64,000 nucleotides of DNA, from positions 6,696,001-6,760,000 of the forward strand of contig CM075102.1 of the NCBI GenBank assembly GCA_037576195.1, written 5' to 3'. The notes below the pieces were generated by a model. It was not told the origin of the DNA, made no database searches, and was given only the letters and a program-made list of their open reading frames with translations. The first letter of the stretch is position 1; each line of letters begins with the position of its first letter. Positions 32,898-44,434 of this stretch are shown one piece after another. A program made the position numbers and the translations under genes. The stretch is from Phytoseiulus persimilis (lineage: Eukaryota > Arthropoda > Arachnida > Mesostigmata > Phytoseiidae).

Positions 32898-33103
32898 GCT
32901 GCTCCATGAGCCCTACATGAAAAACATACGCTTCCGAATCCAATTCACGACGGTGCTCCGCTCGCTGGAGGACTTTCTGTTCGCAACGAGCAGAGACCAT
33001 TCCCAAGAAACAAATATGGAATCAACGAAGGAACATAGCATTGCGTAATCAGAACGTTTCCATCTCTTAAAAACCTTTAGAGCACTCTGTATGGAGGCTG
33101 GGC

Positions 33104-33312
33104 TCAAATGTCTTGGGGCTCAAAATGTCTTAGGGCTCAAAATGTCTTCGGCTCAAATCGTCCTTGGGCTAAATCGTCCCTGGGCTCAAATCGTCCCTGT
33201 GCTCTTAATGTCCTTGGGCTTGTTTGTTCTGGGCTCTGAATGTCATTGGGCTCTGAATGTTCTTGGTCTCCAATGTACTCGGGCTCTAAATGTATTCGGG
33301 CTCTAAATGACC
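33104..33312 (-). repeat. Right inverted 17-bp array of the Foldback-like element
   Basis: About 13 units of GGCTCAAAATGTCCTTG type, the reverse complement of the left array. The outermost units (GGGCTCTAAATGTATTCG) match the outer left units best. Confidence 0.85.
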
Positions 33313-33317
33313 CACAC

Positions 33318-33392
33318 CGCAAAAGTATGCTCAGAATGGTCTCGGAATCATTCCTCCAGACTTGGAAAAGTATGTTCAGATTGGTCTCGAAC
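33318..33392 (+). repeat. 45-bp satellite monomers right of the Foldback-like element
   Basis: Roughly one and a half monomers (AAAAGTATGCTCAGAATGG, TCTCGGAATCATTCC). They continue the phase of the monomers ending at 29801. Confidence 0.75.
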
Positions 33393-36300
33393 CACCTCCA
33401 TGGAGCCGAAAGAAGCGAACTCAGGCGACCCAGTCATGGAAGACGGATAGAAAACTCAGAAGGTGGTGCAGCTTCGCCTCCTCGACATCAATGCATTTAT
33501 TGCCATTCTGCTTGGGAAGGTCCAGCGATAGCATCGTCAGTTTCAGCTTCGGACTCAGTCGCGTGGGGCACAAAGAGCTCAGAGAGATTGTCAGCCGGGC
33601 GGGGAATAACGGGCTGCCACCTCGCGTGGGGAGGTAGAAGACGACAGTTGCCACGTGTGAGCAGCGACGACCGTCGTGGCTCCATTTCTACAGTCACAGT
33701 AATACCTCTTGATGCCCTCCACGCAATCCTCTCTGGCTCGTGGTCGATATAAACATGGTACTCGACGCGCTCCGAGTATCGAGATCGTAAACCGTACGGA
33801 TGATCGTCGGTTTCACTCAAATATTGTAGGATTGTAAATGATCTTGCCCATGTAGTTCCAACTCTAGGTATCGCTCATTGTTCCCGCCACCGCTGGACAG
33901 CGCCCCGGCCATCTCGGAGAACATGGTGCGAGGGCGGAATTGGAAAGGAGAATTAGAAGTTGATCATGAAGAGAGAACAGAGAGTCACTTTTTCGGCACA
34001 CGGAATCGAGACCGGTCGCATCCGCGATACCCGGTCAAGGTTCAAAGAGCCAGCGAATAAACGCGAGGGAAAACTCCCAAGATCCGGCAGTCTTACAATA
34101 TCTCATTGAAACTTTGTTATTAGCGTCCATGATCTCCGCCAGGTAGGAGAGCGCCATCCGGAGCTGGTACGGTCCTGAAGTGAGCATCAGCAGGGACTCA
34201 TCAGTCATAATCGGGAAATCCGACAAGTCACTGGCGGGGATGTGTTGGAGAGTTGACGGTTCCGATTCCATCTTCGGCCTCTACTACCTCACCCAGTTTG
34301 TTTCGGAGCGAGCGGCGACTTTCCATGTAATCCAATAGTCCAGCGGTCGCACTGTCCTCGGTTCCTAGCCGCTTTCCGTACGTGTTCCGGAGGAAACCAA
34401 GGATTCGGCACAACTTCGCATCTTCGGGAGCATTTTGTTATCCACTGTATGCTGAGTAGCTTGACTTACTCCAGAGAAGTCCATGGACTTCAACACACTC
34501 CATCGTACCTTCGTCACGCGACGTGACTCATTAGCTTCATCGTTGGAAGCTGTTTTTCGCTTGTTCAACATTGCCGCATCAGAACCTTGTAGCCTAAGCC
34601 TGTCTGAAGTCCTTCGCATACAGAAACCCCTGTCGACAACGGGAACATCGATATAGTCTCAGCCAAACCTGTAGATAGGGATCCTTGAGAAACCTCCCTG
34701 GCGATCATGGCGTCGTTTTGTTTGGCTGCTACCGTCCGGCAGTTCCACGATGTATTCATTAGTGGTACAAACAGGTGAACAGTTTGCATAATGGAACCTT
34801 CTTCGGGACCGAAAAAGACCTCCTCCGTTTTTGGCAATCTCCACAGAGAACACAAGTGATGATGAGAGGCATCTCAGACGCTGGGAAAATACAGCGAAAT
34901 CCTCCATGACTTCAGCGTTCTCGATCTACCGCGGGCGGGGCCGCTTCCCACAAGCAGCAAACTTCCTGAACTTTCCGTTTAGCTCACACAGGTAAGTTTC
35001 CGATCGTCAGAGTTTCGCCGAGGCGCGCGGAGAAGAACTCGACATCTGCTGCAGTCGCGACTCGCGAGTTCCCCGGACACACTCACCGCTATTGCTTTTG
35101 TGAGGCATGATGGATTCTGATCTCAGGCAGGAGGAAACACGTGCGACCTCCGCGGAAGTTCGCGCCAAAACGACACTCACCGCTAGGGAAAAGGGACAGA
35201 CGCCGTGTCGGCTGTTCGCTCGAATCAGAGCCCACGAGGAGATCTTTAGGCGCTGCTCCAGGACAAATCTGACCATAATTTCGTGGGTCCGGGGTCGTGA
35301 TTCGGGCATCGATGTATGATACTTCTTGGAGCCTGAGGAGGTTACGCCGGCGTTCGACCTGACCATACTTTTTTGAATTCTGAGGCGGTGAAGTAATCGT
35401 TAAGGTGCCATGCAATGATATAAAATTTTTCCCACATGAGAAAAAAAAGGCGGTTGATGGGGGATCCAATAGGACCATAACAGCATGTATCAATCAACCG
35501 AATAAGGAGATAGTTTCAGGAATGATGCTGACCCCCATGAAGAGGTAGAGAAGTGCCTCGATGCCAGGGACCTCGGGGCCGACTCAGTCTGCCAAAGGAC
35601 GGCTGGTGCATCAATATTTTCCTCCTGTAACTCGACGACTTATTGATTTCCCGAGATCAGAAATTAAATCTGATCCACACATCTACATTCGATCGAAATG
35701 GGTATATTCGAATTCCTGTCTCACTGATGTTTCCAAGAATTCGTCGGAGATATGAAATCTGGCACGAAGTTTTCGAGTTTCTTCTAGAGAACTCGATGTT
35801 TGCGAATTTCGCACAGATCTTGGCACTCATTTCAAACGTCTGATTCTCACCGCTTCATCCGCTCCACTGTGTGCATGATCCTACACTTCATCATCCCCCT
35901 CGTCTACATGGCTCTTATCCGTCCCACTATTTCATCATCCCCTTCAGTGTCATCTCCGTGGTCTCAACTGACTCCAGAACCAGCCGCGACTCTTTCGTTA
36001 TCAGGTGGAGAGTTTTCAACGACATCGACTCCCTCCACATCACCTTCCAGCGCTTCCCCGGCCTCCCTTCTTCGTGGTCTCCACCGACACCTGCTTAAAC
36101 GCTGGCTTAACCGAAGGTTGTCCTTGAAGCACTTGAGCACACTATGGTCGGGAGGCTGGCAAAGCGTGTCAGTCCGGCAGGAATGATTGCGATCTGGCAA
36201 TGGTTCCCGAGTTCCTTCCGCACCCTCTTCGTTGAGTCCATCAGCCGCTGCGACATTGTGGGATCGGTAGCGGAAGAAGATCGATGTCTCCGAGCCTCGT

Positions 36301-36837
36301 TCATCCTCCTGGTCCTCAGGCTCTAATTCATCCATCCCTCCTCGTTTGCCATCACTGTCACGTCAGCGGGCCATGGATTGAAATTGAGCATGGTTTTCAA
36401 CTCTTCGCCCGATGTTATCACACGGAGAACGACAGTGAGGTTTTCTCCCTTATGACTGGAAGTTTTCTATCCGAACGCTATCACTACTTCTCGCGTGCAC
36501 CGTCCGTCTGTAAGCCATGTCGAATGGTTCGGGCACCTCATCGACTGCCTAAATTGTCGAGGCAGATGTTCGTGGAGGCCCGTACGACGAAATCTCTGAG
36601 AGCTCCGATCTTCTGAATGGCGTCCACGGTTAAGGACTGCTCCACGCTCGTACTGCGACGAACACTCAGATCGTTACGATCTAGGAAGATTTTTGCCCAT
36701 TCACACGATGCCTTGAACTTTGTATGGCAGATCGTGGCGGCTTATTCCTTCTTTTGAATGCCCCGCAGCTGGACAGCTCTGTTTTCTGACCGCTTCTCTG
36801 GAACCCATTCCAATAGTCTGGCTTCCACTTCTGCATA
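33393..36837. other. No supported gene; one worn composite-repeat head
   Basis: At 35545-35612 a degraded copy of the composite-repeat head is visible (GAGAAGTGCCTCGATGCC, GGGGCCGACTCAGTCTGCC). The reverse-strand ORFs at 34035-34619 and 35964-36335 are open for 60-120 codons but have no motif I recognise. They could be old transposon remnants. Confidence 0.45.
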
Positions 36838-39480
36838 TTGCGGGGTTCCTGGGAAACTAAATCATATACTGAGAAACAATTTGACAACATGTGTGAGATC
36901 ATTGTTGCTGAATCATACAGGAGAGGTTCGATCGACAAGGTGGACACCGCAACGGCTTCGTTCTCACAAATGAGAATGAGCGGCAGACCCTATCGTGACA
37001 GAGGTCGCGGTCGGTTTCGCAGAGGAAACTGGTTCCAGCGGCAGTCGCATGCAGGAAACTCAAGGTCCATGCTGACACGCTACATGAGTAATAAGCTCGG
37101 TCACCTGATGCAGGCGTTTCGCAGCTCCGACAGCAGTGGCCCAAGAGGCCCGCCTGTAAGTTCCAGAGGAACGGATCCCAGAAGGAGCTTCGGAGGCAAA
37201 AGACCTCAGTTAAATGTAGCAGACGCTCTCAAAATGGTGGAAGTGAATGACTCGCATGAGCCGGTCGGAATCGGGAGGTGCTTGAAGTGAAGTCTCCCAG
37301 AAGTGTTCGAGGCAAGAGGTTACAGCAGTAACAATGCATCCGAATTAGGCTATCTATTGATTGATAGCGGCTCAACCCCCACGTAATGAATAACAGTCGT
37401 TGGTTCAGTGGACTGAACAGGCGCTCCGACATCCGTAAATTAAGGTTGGAAGGTACCACAAACTGCGGGTTCAGGGCCATGGCACCGTTCCTTTAACTGT
37501 CGGGGAAGATAACCCGCAAGTCACAATGATACTTGAAAACGTACTGTACGTGCCCCGGATGAGGAGGAATCTCTCAAGTGTGAGCGAGCTGATTGAAAAT
37601 GGCTACAAGATATGAGTGATTAAAAAGGAAATAATGATCTCCAGAGGAGATGAAAGGATTCGTGCACCTGAGACGAATGGCTAGTTAAAGCTCAGAGCTA
37701 GCAGATGTAAGCAACGATATACCTGTCAAGTGCTGGCAGTGGAAGAACGTTCAGATGACTATGACATGCTGGATGACGTCGGAGAAATCGATCCAACAAC
37801 ACCAAGAGGGAGTGATGAGAACTCTGAAATCACAGAGACTAGAGGAGAAGAAAATGACGAGGTGACAGCGGTTGACAAAACGATTGAGTCCCGGCCGGAA
37901 ACGGTGACGGTTGTCTCTCGAGCAGCGTCGGGGTCCAATCAACCCCTAGATCCGGAAAACTGGACTACGCATCTACCAGTGAGCTTAAGAACGGTACATG
38001 AGCTCTTCAGCCATATCAACGAGGCAGCACTGGAGAAACTGCTCAACCTCGAAAGCATGCTTTACAAGGATGATTTTGAATAATGGCTAGAATGTGTACA
38101 TGCCGAACAAATACGAAACTCGTATCATAGCCGCCCAGACGTGGGTAGATCTACCGAGCCGCTACAGCCGCGGATTGCATTCCCCACTACATCGCGGTGC
38201 TTGAGACTCAACTTGGGAATAAGATGAAGCGATTCATGTCCGATCAAGGGACAGCATTCATGAATCGAAGTCTCAGAGAGATTTTCGACAGGAAGGGAAT
38301 GGTGCAGACTTTCTCGAACATTTACATGGCTCAACAAAATGGGACTGCGGAAAGATCCCACAGAAAGTTATTGAACTATACAAGAGCACTTTTGTTGAGC
38401 TACCCCGACACGAAGCTACCCCGATTCCTCTGGGCGGAAGCTCTGAATGATTCAGCGGATATGCTGAGTCTGGTCCTGGTCTTCAGGGATCTCGAGAAAT
38501 CCGCCTCTCAAATTATTTACGGCAGAAAACCGTACTTCGGGAAACTCCATGAGTTTGGAGCTGATTGCTCAGTCTATTTCCATCATAAGAACAAGATAGA
38601 TGAACGAGGTGGGAGGGGATTAATCGCTGGATACACTGACTATGATTCAGGCTATTGTGTGTACCCAGAACACGTACGGTGATAGAGACAAACGACGTTG
38701 TTTTCTTGGAAGATCCACCCAAAGAAACGAGCCTGCTGGGAAGAAATGAGGCACCTCTTGAAGTTGAGAACGACTCACCTCCTTCCTTCGATCCACCTGT
38801 CGATCAGGGATCACTCGACCATCACTGGGGCCTCAACAACCTCAGGTAACTACGGAAGATTCTCAGAACATGAGGCAGAGTCTCGACTTCTTTTGTCGAT
38901 CCGACCAACGGGGGCCTCACGGCTGGTGCCTTTCGCAAATGCTCGGGAGGAGCGACAAGCACAGTAGTGACCGGTGATCGCTCAAGCAACCGAACCCATC
39001 TTGAGTTTGCGGAATGCGGGGTGGTGCCTGCGCCATATTGGTTGAAATGAGAATGGGGCCACCCATCCCGACTCACAGAATATTGCTGGAGCCCATTATT
39101 CGTCCGTTCAAAAAGAAGACATCCATCAAAAAAGAAACGCTAATAATCCAAATGAGCAAGATGAACTCACTACTCATGAAGAAGCGATCACATGTGAATA
39201 TTGAGAACACTGGAAAACAGCAATCGCTCAGGAACTACGAGAAATGGAAGAGCTTGTAGGAGGGAAACCAACAGTGCTTCCAGCAGGAAGGAAAGCCAAA
39301 CCATCCAGATGGATTTCTCGCTTGAACACTGATCCGCAAACTAAGAAAAAACGGTAAAAAGCACGACAGGTGTTTAGAGGGTTCAGCAAGGTTCCAAATC
39401 TGGACTGCTTGGTCAACAATTTGTTCGCACCGGTAGCCGGGGCTGAGTCACTCGAATTGATGCTCAGTGTTTCAGCTTAG
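36838..39480 (+). pseudogene. Copia LTR retrotransposon gag-pol remnant
   Basis: In order and with several frame changes: arginine/glycine-rich Gag end (SGRPYRDRGRGRFRRGNW), protease LLIDSGST, then ILENVLYVPRMRRNLSSVSE, a GAG-pre-integrase box (VHELFSHINEAALEKL), and the integrase core 38197-38682 (MSDQGTAFMNRSL, MAQQNGTAERSHRKLL, FLWAEALND, YGRKP). The reverse transcriptase begins near 39190 (ELREMEELVG, SRWISRLNTDPQTKKK, VFRGFSKVPNLD, FAPVAGAESL) and stops at about 39480, where a composite satellite repeat starts. The catalytic YVDD region and RNase H are missing. Many stops show it is inactive. Confidence 0.85.
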
Positions 39481-39487
39481 GGAAAAC

Positions 39488-40030
39488 TCATATGCCACCA
39501 GACGGCCTTCGGCCGACTGGAGTCGGCCGCGCTGCGCGCTGCTGGGTGGCGCTCCCTGTCATCGAGGCACTTTTCTCTCCCTTCACTGGGTCAGCATTAT
39601 GATTATGAAAAGTATGGTCAGATAGGTCCCGGAATCAGCCCTCCAGAGTTGGAAAGGAATGGTCAGATTGGCCCGGGAATCACGCCTCCAGACTTGGGAA
39701 GTAATGGTCAAATCGGTCTTAAAATCACCCCTCCAGACTTGGAAAGTAATGGTCAGATTGGTCCCGGAATCAACCCTACAGGGTTGGAAAGTGATGGTCA
39801 GATTGGTCCCGGAATCACCCCTCCACGTTTTGGAAAGTATGGTCAGATCGGTTCCAGAATCAGCCTTCCAAATTTTAAAATGTATGGTCAGACTCGTACC
39901 GGAATCACCTCTCCAGACTCGGGACAGTATGGTCAGATTGGTCCCGGCATCACCCCCATATGTTCTCGAAAAAGTGCGGACAAACAGACAAACTTACAGA
40001 CGAAGCCGATTATATATAGTGAGGATTGGT
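39488..40030 (+). repeat. Short complete composite repeat: head, about 7 monomers, tail
   Basis: Head at 39493-39600 (GGCCTTCGGCCGACTGGAG, TCGGCCGCGCTGCGCGC, CTTTTCTCTCCCTTCACTGG), 45-bp monomers at about 39607-39945, and tail at 39941-40025 (CACCCCCATATGTTC, GTGCGGACAAACAGACAAAC, GACGAAGCCGATTATATA). Same order as the 10-kb copy at 6961-17330 in the opposite direction. It interrupts the copia reverse transcriptase. Confidence 0.8.
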
Positions 40031-40645
40031 ACCGGAATCACCCCTCGAGAGTTGGAAAGTAATGCTCAGATTGACCCCGGAATCACCCCTCCAGAGTTGG
40101 AAAGCAATGATCAGATTGACCCCGGAATCGACCCTCCAGAGTTGGGAAGTAATGTTCAGATTGGTCTCGGAATCACCCCTCCAGAGTTGGAAAGTAATGA
40201 TCAGATTGACCCCGGAATCACCCCTCCAGAGTTGGAAAGTAATGCTCAGATTGGTCTCGGAATCACCCCTCCAGAGTTAGGAAGAAATGCTCAGATTGGT
40301 TTCGGAATCACCCCTCCAGAGTTAAGAAGTAATGCTCAGATTGGTCTCGGAATCACCCCTCAAGAAAGTCTTGTCAGCTTGGTCCCGGAATCACCCCTCC
40401 AGACTTGAAAAATTATGGTCAGATTGGTTCCGGAATCACCCCTCCTGGTTTGAAAAAGTCTCATCAGCTTGGTCCCGGGATCACCCCTCCAGGTTTGAAA
40501 AAGTCTTGTCATAATGGGCCCGGAATCACCCCTCCTGGTTTGAGAAAGTCTCGTCAGCTTGGCCCCGGAATCAGCCCTCCAGGTTCGAAAAAGTCTTGTC
40601 AAAATGGTTCCAGAATCACCCCTCTAGACTCAGAAAAGTGTTATA
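40031..40645 (+). repeat. Second 45-bp array, two subfamilies
   Basis: About 13 monomers. The first half is CCAGAGTTGGAAAGTAATG, CTCAGATTGG; the second half is a distinct subfamily with TTTGAAAAAGTCTTGTCAGC, TTGGTCCCGG. No tail follows, so it may be a truncated second copy. Confidence 0.85.
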
Positions 40646-40709
40646 TAATAGTTTTTATTTCGCCTAATTGGCATCTGTGCGGTTAATATATTCATCTGTG
40701 TATGGTTTA

Positions 40710-43504
40710 CTAGGGGCTCGTGACGGGCGGCTCGTTTGAGGCCAGGAGATTGAGCCCTGGAGCCGCCGTGCACCCTTGTAGATGATAGAGCTCGCACCTC
40801 TGGTCACAGAATCGACATATGCAACGAGGATTTGGTTCGTGGAATCCACTCGTCCTGCAGAACATATCATGGAATCCGTGGATGGCTGCCCGGGTCGAGA
40901 GGTGGCGGAGGTCTTGCAGTGGGCTTCTCCAATCTTCGGTCGTCATGGCGTGGGTGCAATAGAACTCCAGGGGGATCTCTCGCATCTTTTCCGAGAACTC
41001 CCGTCGGATGGACTCTAGAGCGGGGGTCGACTCAAGGTTATACCGTCTGACTAGGTCTTCTATAAACGAGGTTGTTCCGGCGAGGGCGTATGTGAGACGG
41101 TTCCTTGCGTTCCGGGGGAGGCTGAGTGCTCTCTTCAGGAACGTGGCCTTCACTTCGTCCAGCGCCCTCAGGTTGCTGATGGTCAGCTCTTTCCACACCA
41201 CCCGGATACCGTAGGAAGCCACTGAGCCCACCTTCATGTCGAAGAGTCGGAGGGCAGTAAGCATTGCGAGTGTATGAGGCAGTGGTATCATTGTCATCGC
41301 TGTCAAGCTCTTTGCCACGCGTTCCTCGATGTGCCTTGTGAAGCTCCGTCCGGTGGTAGTGAACTCTATTCCGGGATAGGTGAAATGATCCACGAACTCG
41401 ATCGCCGTTCCCCTCAGGTGCAGCTTGTCGTGCTTTGACAGCGACCCACCTCTCCTGAACTTCATCGCCTTCGTTTTTTCTGTGTTGATCTTCAGCCCGT
41501 TCCGCTCGCAGTACTGGTCGAGCACGTTGAGGCATTTCTGGAGGTCCTGTCGTATTCGGCTGAAGAGAACGCTGTCGTCGGCAAAGCAGGCCGTCCTCAC
41601 AGTTGAGAGGGTCTCTCCCAACTCCTCGGCGAGGTCCCCCATCAGGGCGAGGAATGGAGGGGGGGCAGATTGTCCCCTTGGGGGTACCCTGTTGTCTGCT
41701 TGAATGGTGAATTTCTCGGGGACCTCGATCGACGGGGGATACCACGTCCGAATGCCTTGCCGTTTTTGAGTTTGCTTATCGTGTTGCAGGTTTGGTCGTA
41801 TGAGAATGGTTCCACGAGATCCTCTTGGCACGCTTCCAGTAATTGCCTTTCCCAATCATGCTGAGTCTGGCGGCTTGGTGCCCCCGAGCTGGCAGGGGGA
41901 TCAGTCCTCGGGACCGTGTCGGCCTCCCGGAAAATTTTGCGGAAGTGGTCCTGTAGGACATCCGCCGGGATGGGACAGCTCTTGAAGGCGGCTGGTCGCC
42001 TGAGGTATTCGTAAGGTCTCGACTGGGCTTTCAGAATCATTTTCTGTTCCTCGTGTTCCGCGTACTGTTGTTTCCTGACTTCCAACAGTCGTTTGTAGTG
42101 TCTTCTTTCTTCGCAGTAACGCCTTCTCATCCCTTCGTCGCCTCTTGAGTGCCCCAGGAGATCGATGAGGTTGCGTCTGGTGACGAAGCACGTGCGATCG
42201 AACCAGGGAGGGGATCTACTCACGCGGTGGCTTCGTTGTACTGTGGACCCAGTGAGGATTGCCGTGAAGGTTTGCGCGAGGTCATCGACAGTTCACGTCT
42301 CGAGCTCGTCAGGGTTCACGTTGGTGAGCACCCCCAGGAGGCTAGGCAGGTCTATCTCCTTGGGTAGGCCTGTCTCGCGAGTTTGCTGCGGGTCCGGCTG
42401 AGAGTTCAGCGAGGCCGTTACCGGGATGTGCTTTGTTAGTCCCGTCATCATGGAGTCTTCAGGGTAGCCCTCGAATTTGATGCTTTCCGGGCTTCCTCAC
42501 ATTATTAACACGTCAATGGTAGAGCTTTCCGGTCTCCTTGGGTTCTCTCCGGGACCCCCAGAGTCTGTATAGTAGATAGGGGCGAGCGGGTCGGAGATAA
42601 CTATCATGCCATGCCCCTCCATAGTTCTCAGGAGTGCTGCGGTGCGATAGGAGGGGGATGTTTCATCCAACCTACAGTTTGGATCTCCCGCCAGGAGCGC
42701 GGGCTTGTCAGGGGGTGCGAGCGCCAAGGCTCTCTCGACTTTCTCCAGTAGATCGGTGGTTGAGTCTCTCCCTCCGCTGCTATTCCGAGAATCGTGATGT
42801 CAGAGCATTTGAGAACGATTGTGTCGTCCTCGGCGGGCAGCGTTCTCGTGTTTCTCATCGCTAGTCCAACCAGGAAGGACACTCCTCCGTATGGTTGGCC
42901 GGCGGGGGGGTTTCGTTGCGTAGCAGTGGTGCGCATAGAACCCTTTCACGTTAAAGGACTGCGTTGAGAATGTTTCTGTGAGCACTATTAGGTCGAGACG
43001 TCTGAGATCCGCTTCGGTCAGTTGCTTCAGCACTGTAGCCACTCCCTCGCACTTCCATTGGCAGAATTCTAGTGGTTCCGGAGGCGCCTCGCGGGATTGC
43101 TGCGTTTGCTCTTGGACAGCAACGCGATGGCGGCCTCCACGACCTCCGCGATCGTCGGAGCGGGTAGGCGGGAGGGGGCCTGGTCGTGAAAACGTCCCGA
43201 GTTCCGGCGGGGAGGGGGCTGCTGGGATCTGTGGGACGATCCTCGCTGTGCTCTCCCTACTTGCCTCTCGGCTGGCTTCTCGGGGCCCTGGGTGAGACGC
43301 TGGGTTCTCTGTCGTTGGAGTCCCACTGTCGAGGCGATGGAGTTCCGGCAAGGTGGTTTGGTGTTCCTTGTGAGCGACGATTGGGCACGCGTGGGAGGCG
43401 GAGGCACTGGCTGTCCGACGTTCGCGGCATTTGGCTTCACTGTCCGGATTCCTAAAAAAATTCGCCGCCCCCTGTGCGATTGACTTTGCGCAGGCAAGAG
43501 TCAT
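40710..43504 (-). pseudogene. CR1-like ORF2: endonuclease-reverse transcriptase
   Basis: Endonuclease pieces: LDLIVLTETFSTQSFNVKGF, PYGGVSFLVGL, LLAGDPNCRLDE and SSTIDVLIM, spread over three frames between 43500 and 42500. The reverse transcriptase enters at NTISKLKNGKAFG (about 41760). Then most of the fingers and the first palm motifs are missing; the frame reaches an SPLLF-like block and GDLAEELGETLS, and the catalytic box CFADDSVLFS is intact. Thumb and C-terminal region run to 40710 with a cysteine/histidine cluster (CICRFCDQRCELYHLQGC). About 150 codons appear deleted inside the reverse transcriptase, so it cannot be active. Confidence 0.8.
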
Positions 43505-43507
43505 CTC

Positions 43508-44434
43508 TTAATCCCCGGCGTAGGAGTATCCTCGTTGGATCAACATCGCGCGATGGGAGTGGGTTGCGTAGATGACATTTATCTTCAGTACCTCCCTGTA
43601 ACTTTTCAATGAGGCCTTTGCTCCTTTGCACTCGTTTATGGATTGTGGTATAGTGACCACACTCATCGAGAAGTGCGGCCTCTGTTCGCGAAGTGCTTTC
43701 GAGAAGTTTTGAACAGCGCTCAGGAAACGGTCCTTCTCCAGGTTGCGACATTCGTCGTAACCTGCGTGCAGTATCACATGAACTGGCTGTGAGTGGGTCT
43801 CCAAGAACTTCCTGCCCTGTTCCAGGATGGAGCTGGTGTCGGGTTTTGAGTGGGAGCGGAACGAGATGGGGGTTTTCTTTGGTAGGTGTCCCAGAATCTT
43901 CCCTCTCAGACGTTGAGACGGCTTGTCTCCGAGAAAGAGGACTAGCTTCTCTTGAGGAAGCTGGGTTTTGGCAGCTTTTCCTGCCTTAGATTGCTGGCCA
44001 CTTGGGGCTGCTGGCTCCTCTGAGGATCTCGAGTCCAGTCTGGTCATCACGGCCTGTATTTGCTCTTCCAGTACCCTCACTCGCGTGACCAGAAAGGCCA
44101 TATAGCTCACGAGTTCTGTGTTCGGTGGCTGCTTGTCGAAAACGGACAGCATGGCGCTTGTCGATCGCGATGATGCCGGTAGCGCGCACACTCGGCAATT
44201 CCACCGCGATCCTGGGCTCTCGGGGGGCTCCAGTTCGTCTTCCTTCTTGCAGCTCTTGTGGAAGGATCTTCGACAGGACCCGCACTTCAACAAGCATCCT
44301 TGCAGCAATTCGTCACATCGGCTGCAGGATTCTTCCACCTCCATTCCACTTGTGTCTAGATTCGAACGTTTGTTCACTCTTGTCGGAACTTTTTCAGAAT
44401 ACGCCCGCCGACTTGAGGAGCCAAAGGTAAGCAC
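43508..44434 (-). pseudogene. CR1-like ORF1: PHD finger and esterase-like domain
   Basis: 308-codon open frame. Residues about 36-90 form a C4HC3 PHD-type zinc finger (CSRCDELLQGCLLKCGSC, FHKSC, CRVCALP). A helical region follows, then an SGNH/esterase-like fold: LVLFLGDKPSQRLRG, where the catalytic GDS serine is lysine, and VILHAGYDEC, where GTND is GYDE. PHD plus esterase ORF1 is known from CR1-group elements. The frame is intact but the esterase looks catalytically dead. Confidence 0.65.

Larger units (their letters stand above)
29802..33317. mobile_element. Foldback-like element with 17-bp tandem-repeat ends
   Basis: A 3.5-kb segment bounded by inverted arrays of a 17-bp repeat. Left unit: TTCTGAGCCCAGCGACA, about 11 copies. 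Right unit is the reverse complement, GGCTCTGAATGTCATTG type, about 13 copies. The outermost 50 bp match closely when inverted (ACATTTAGAGCCCGAGTACA at both ends). The flanks are one 45-bp monomer interrupted, with CGCAAGAGTA (29792-29801) repeated as CGCAAAAGTA (33318-33327), a probable 9-10 bp TSD. No transposase is recognised inside (29997-33103); short ORFs only. Terminal arrays of short repeats are the hallmark of Foldback elements. Confidence 0.75.
40680..44434 (-). mobile_element. CR1-like non-LTR retrotransposon
   Basis: Minus-strand element with ORF1 (43508-44434) carrying a PHD finger and an esterase-like domain, and ORF2 (40710-43504) with endonuclease and reverse transcriptase pieces. 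The left (3') end carries an A-rich stretch near 40640-40665 on the minus strand. Internal deletion and frameshifts make it inactive. Confidence 0.75.

Noticed and set aside
34035..34619. Reverse-strand ORF cluster as a transposase
   Set aside because: No catalytic or DNA-binding motif seen; frames disagree.
35964..36335. Reverse-strand ORF, acidic and arginine-rich, as a possible Gag
   Set aside because: No knuckle, protease or neighbouring pol in frame; composition alone is insufficient.
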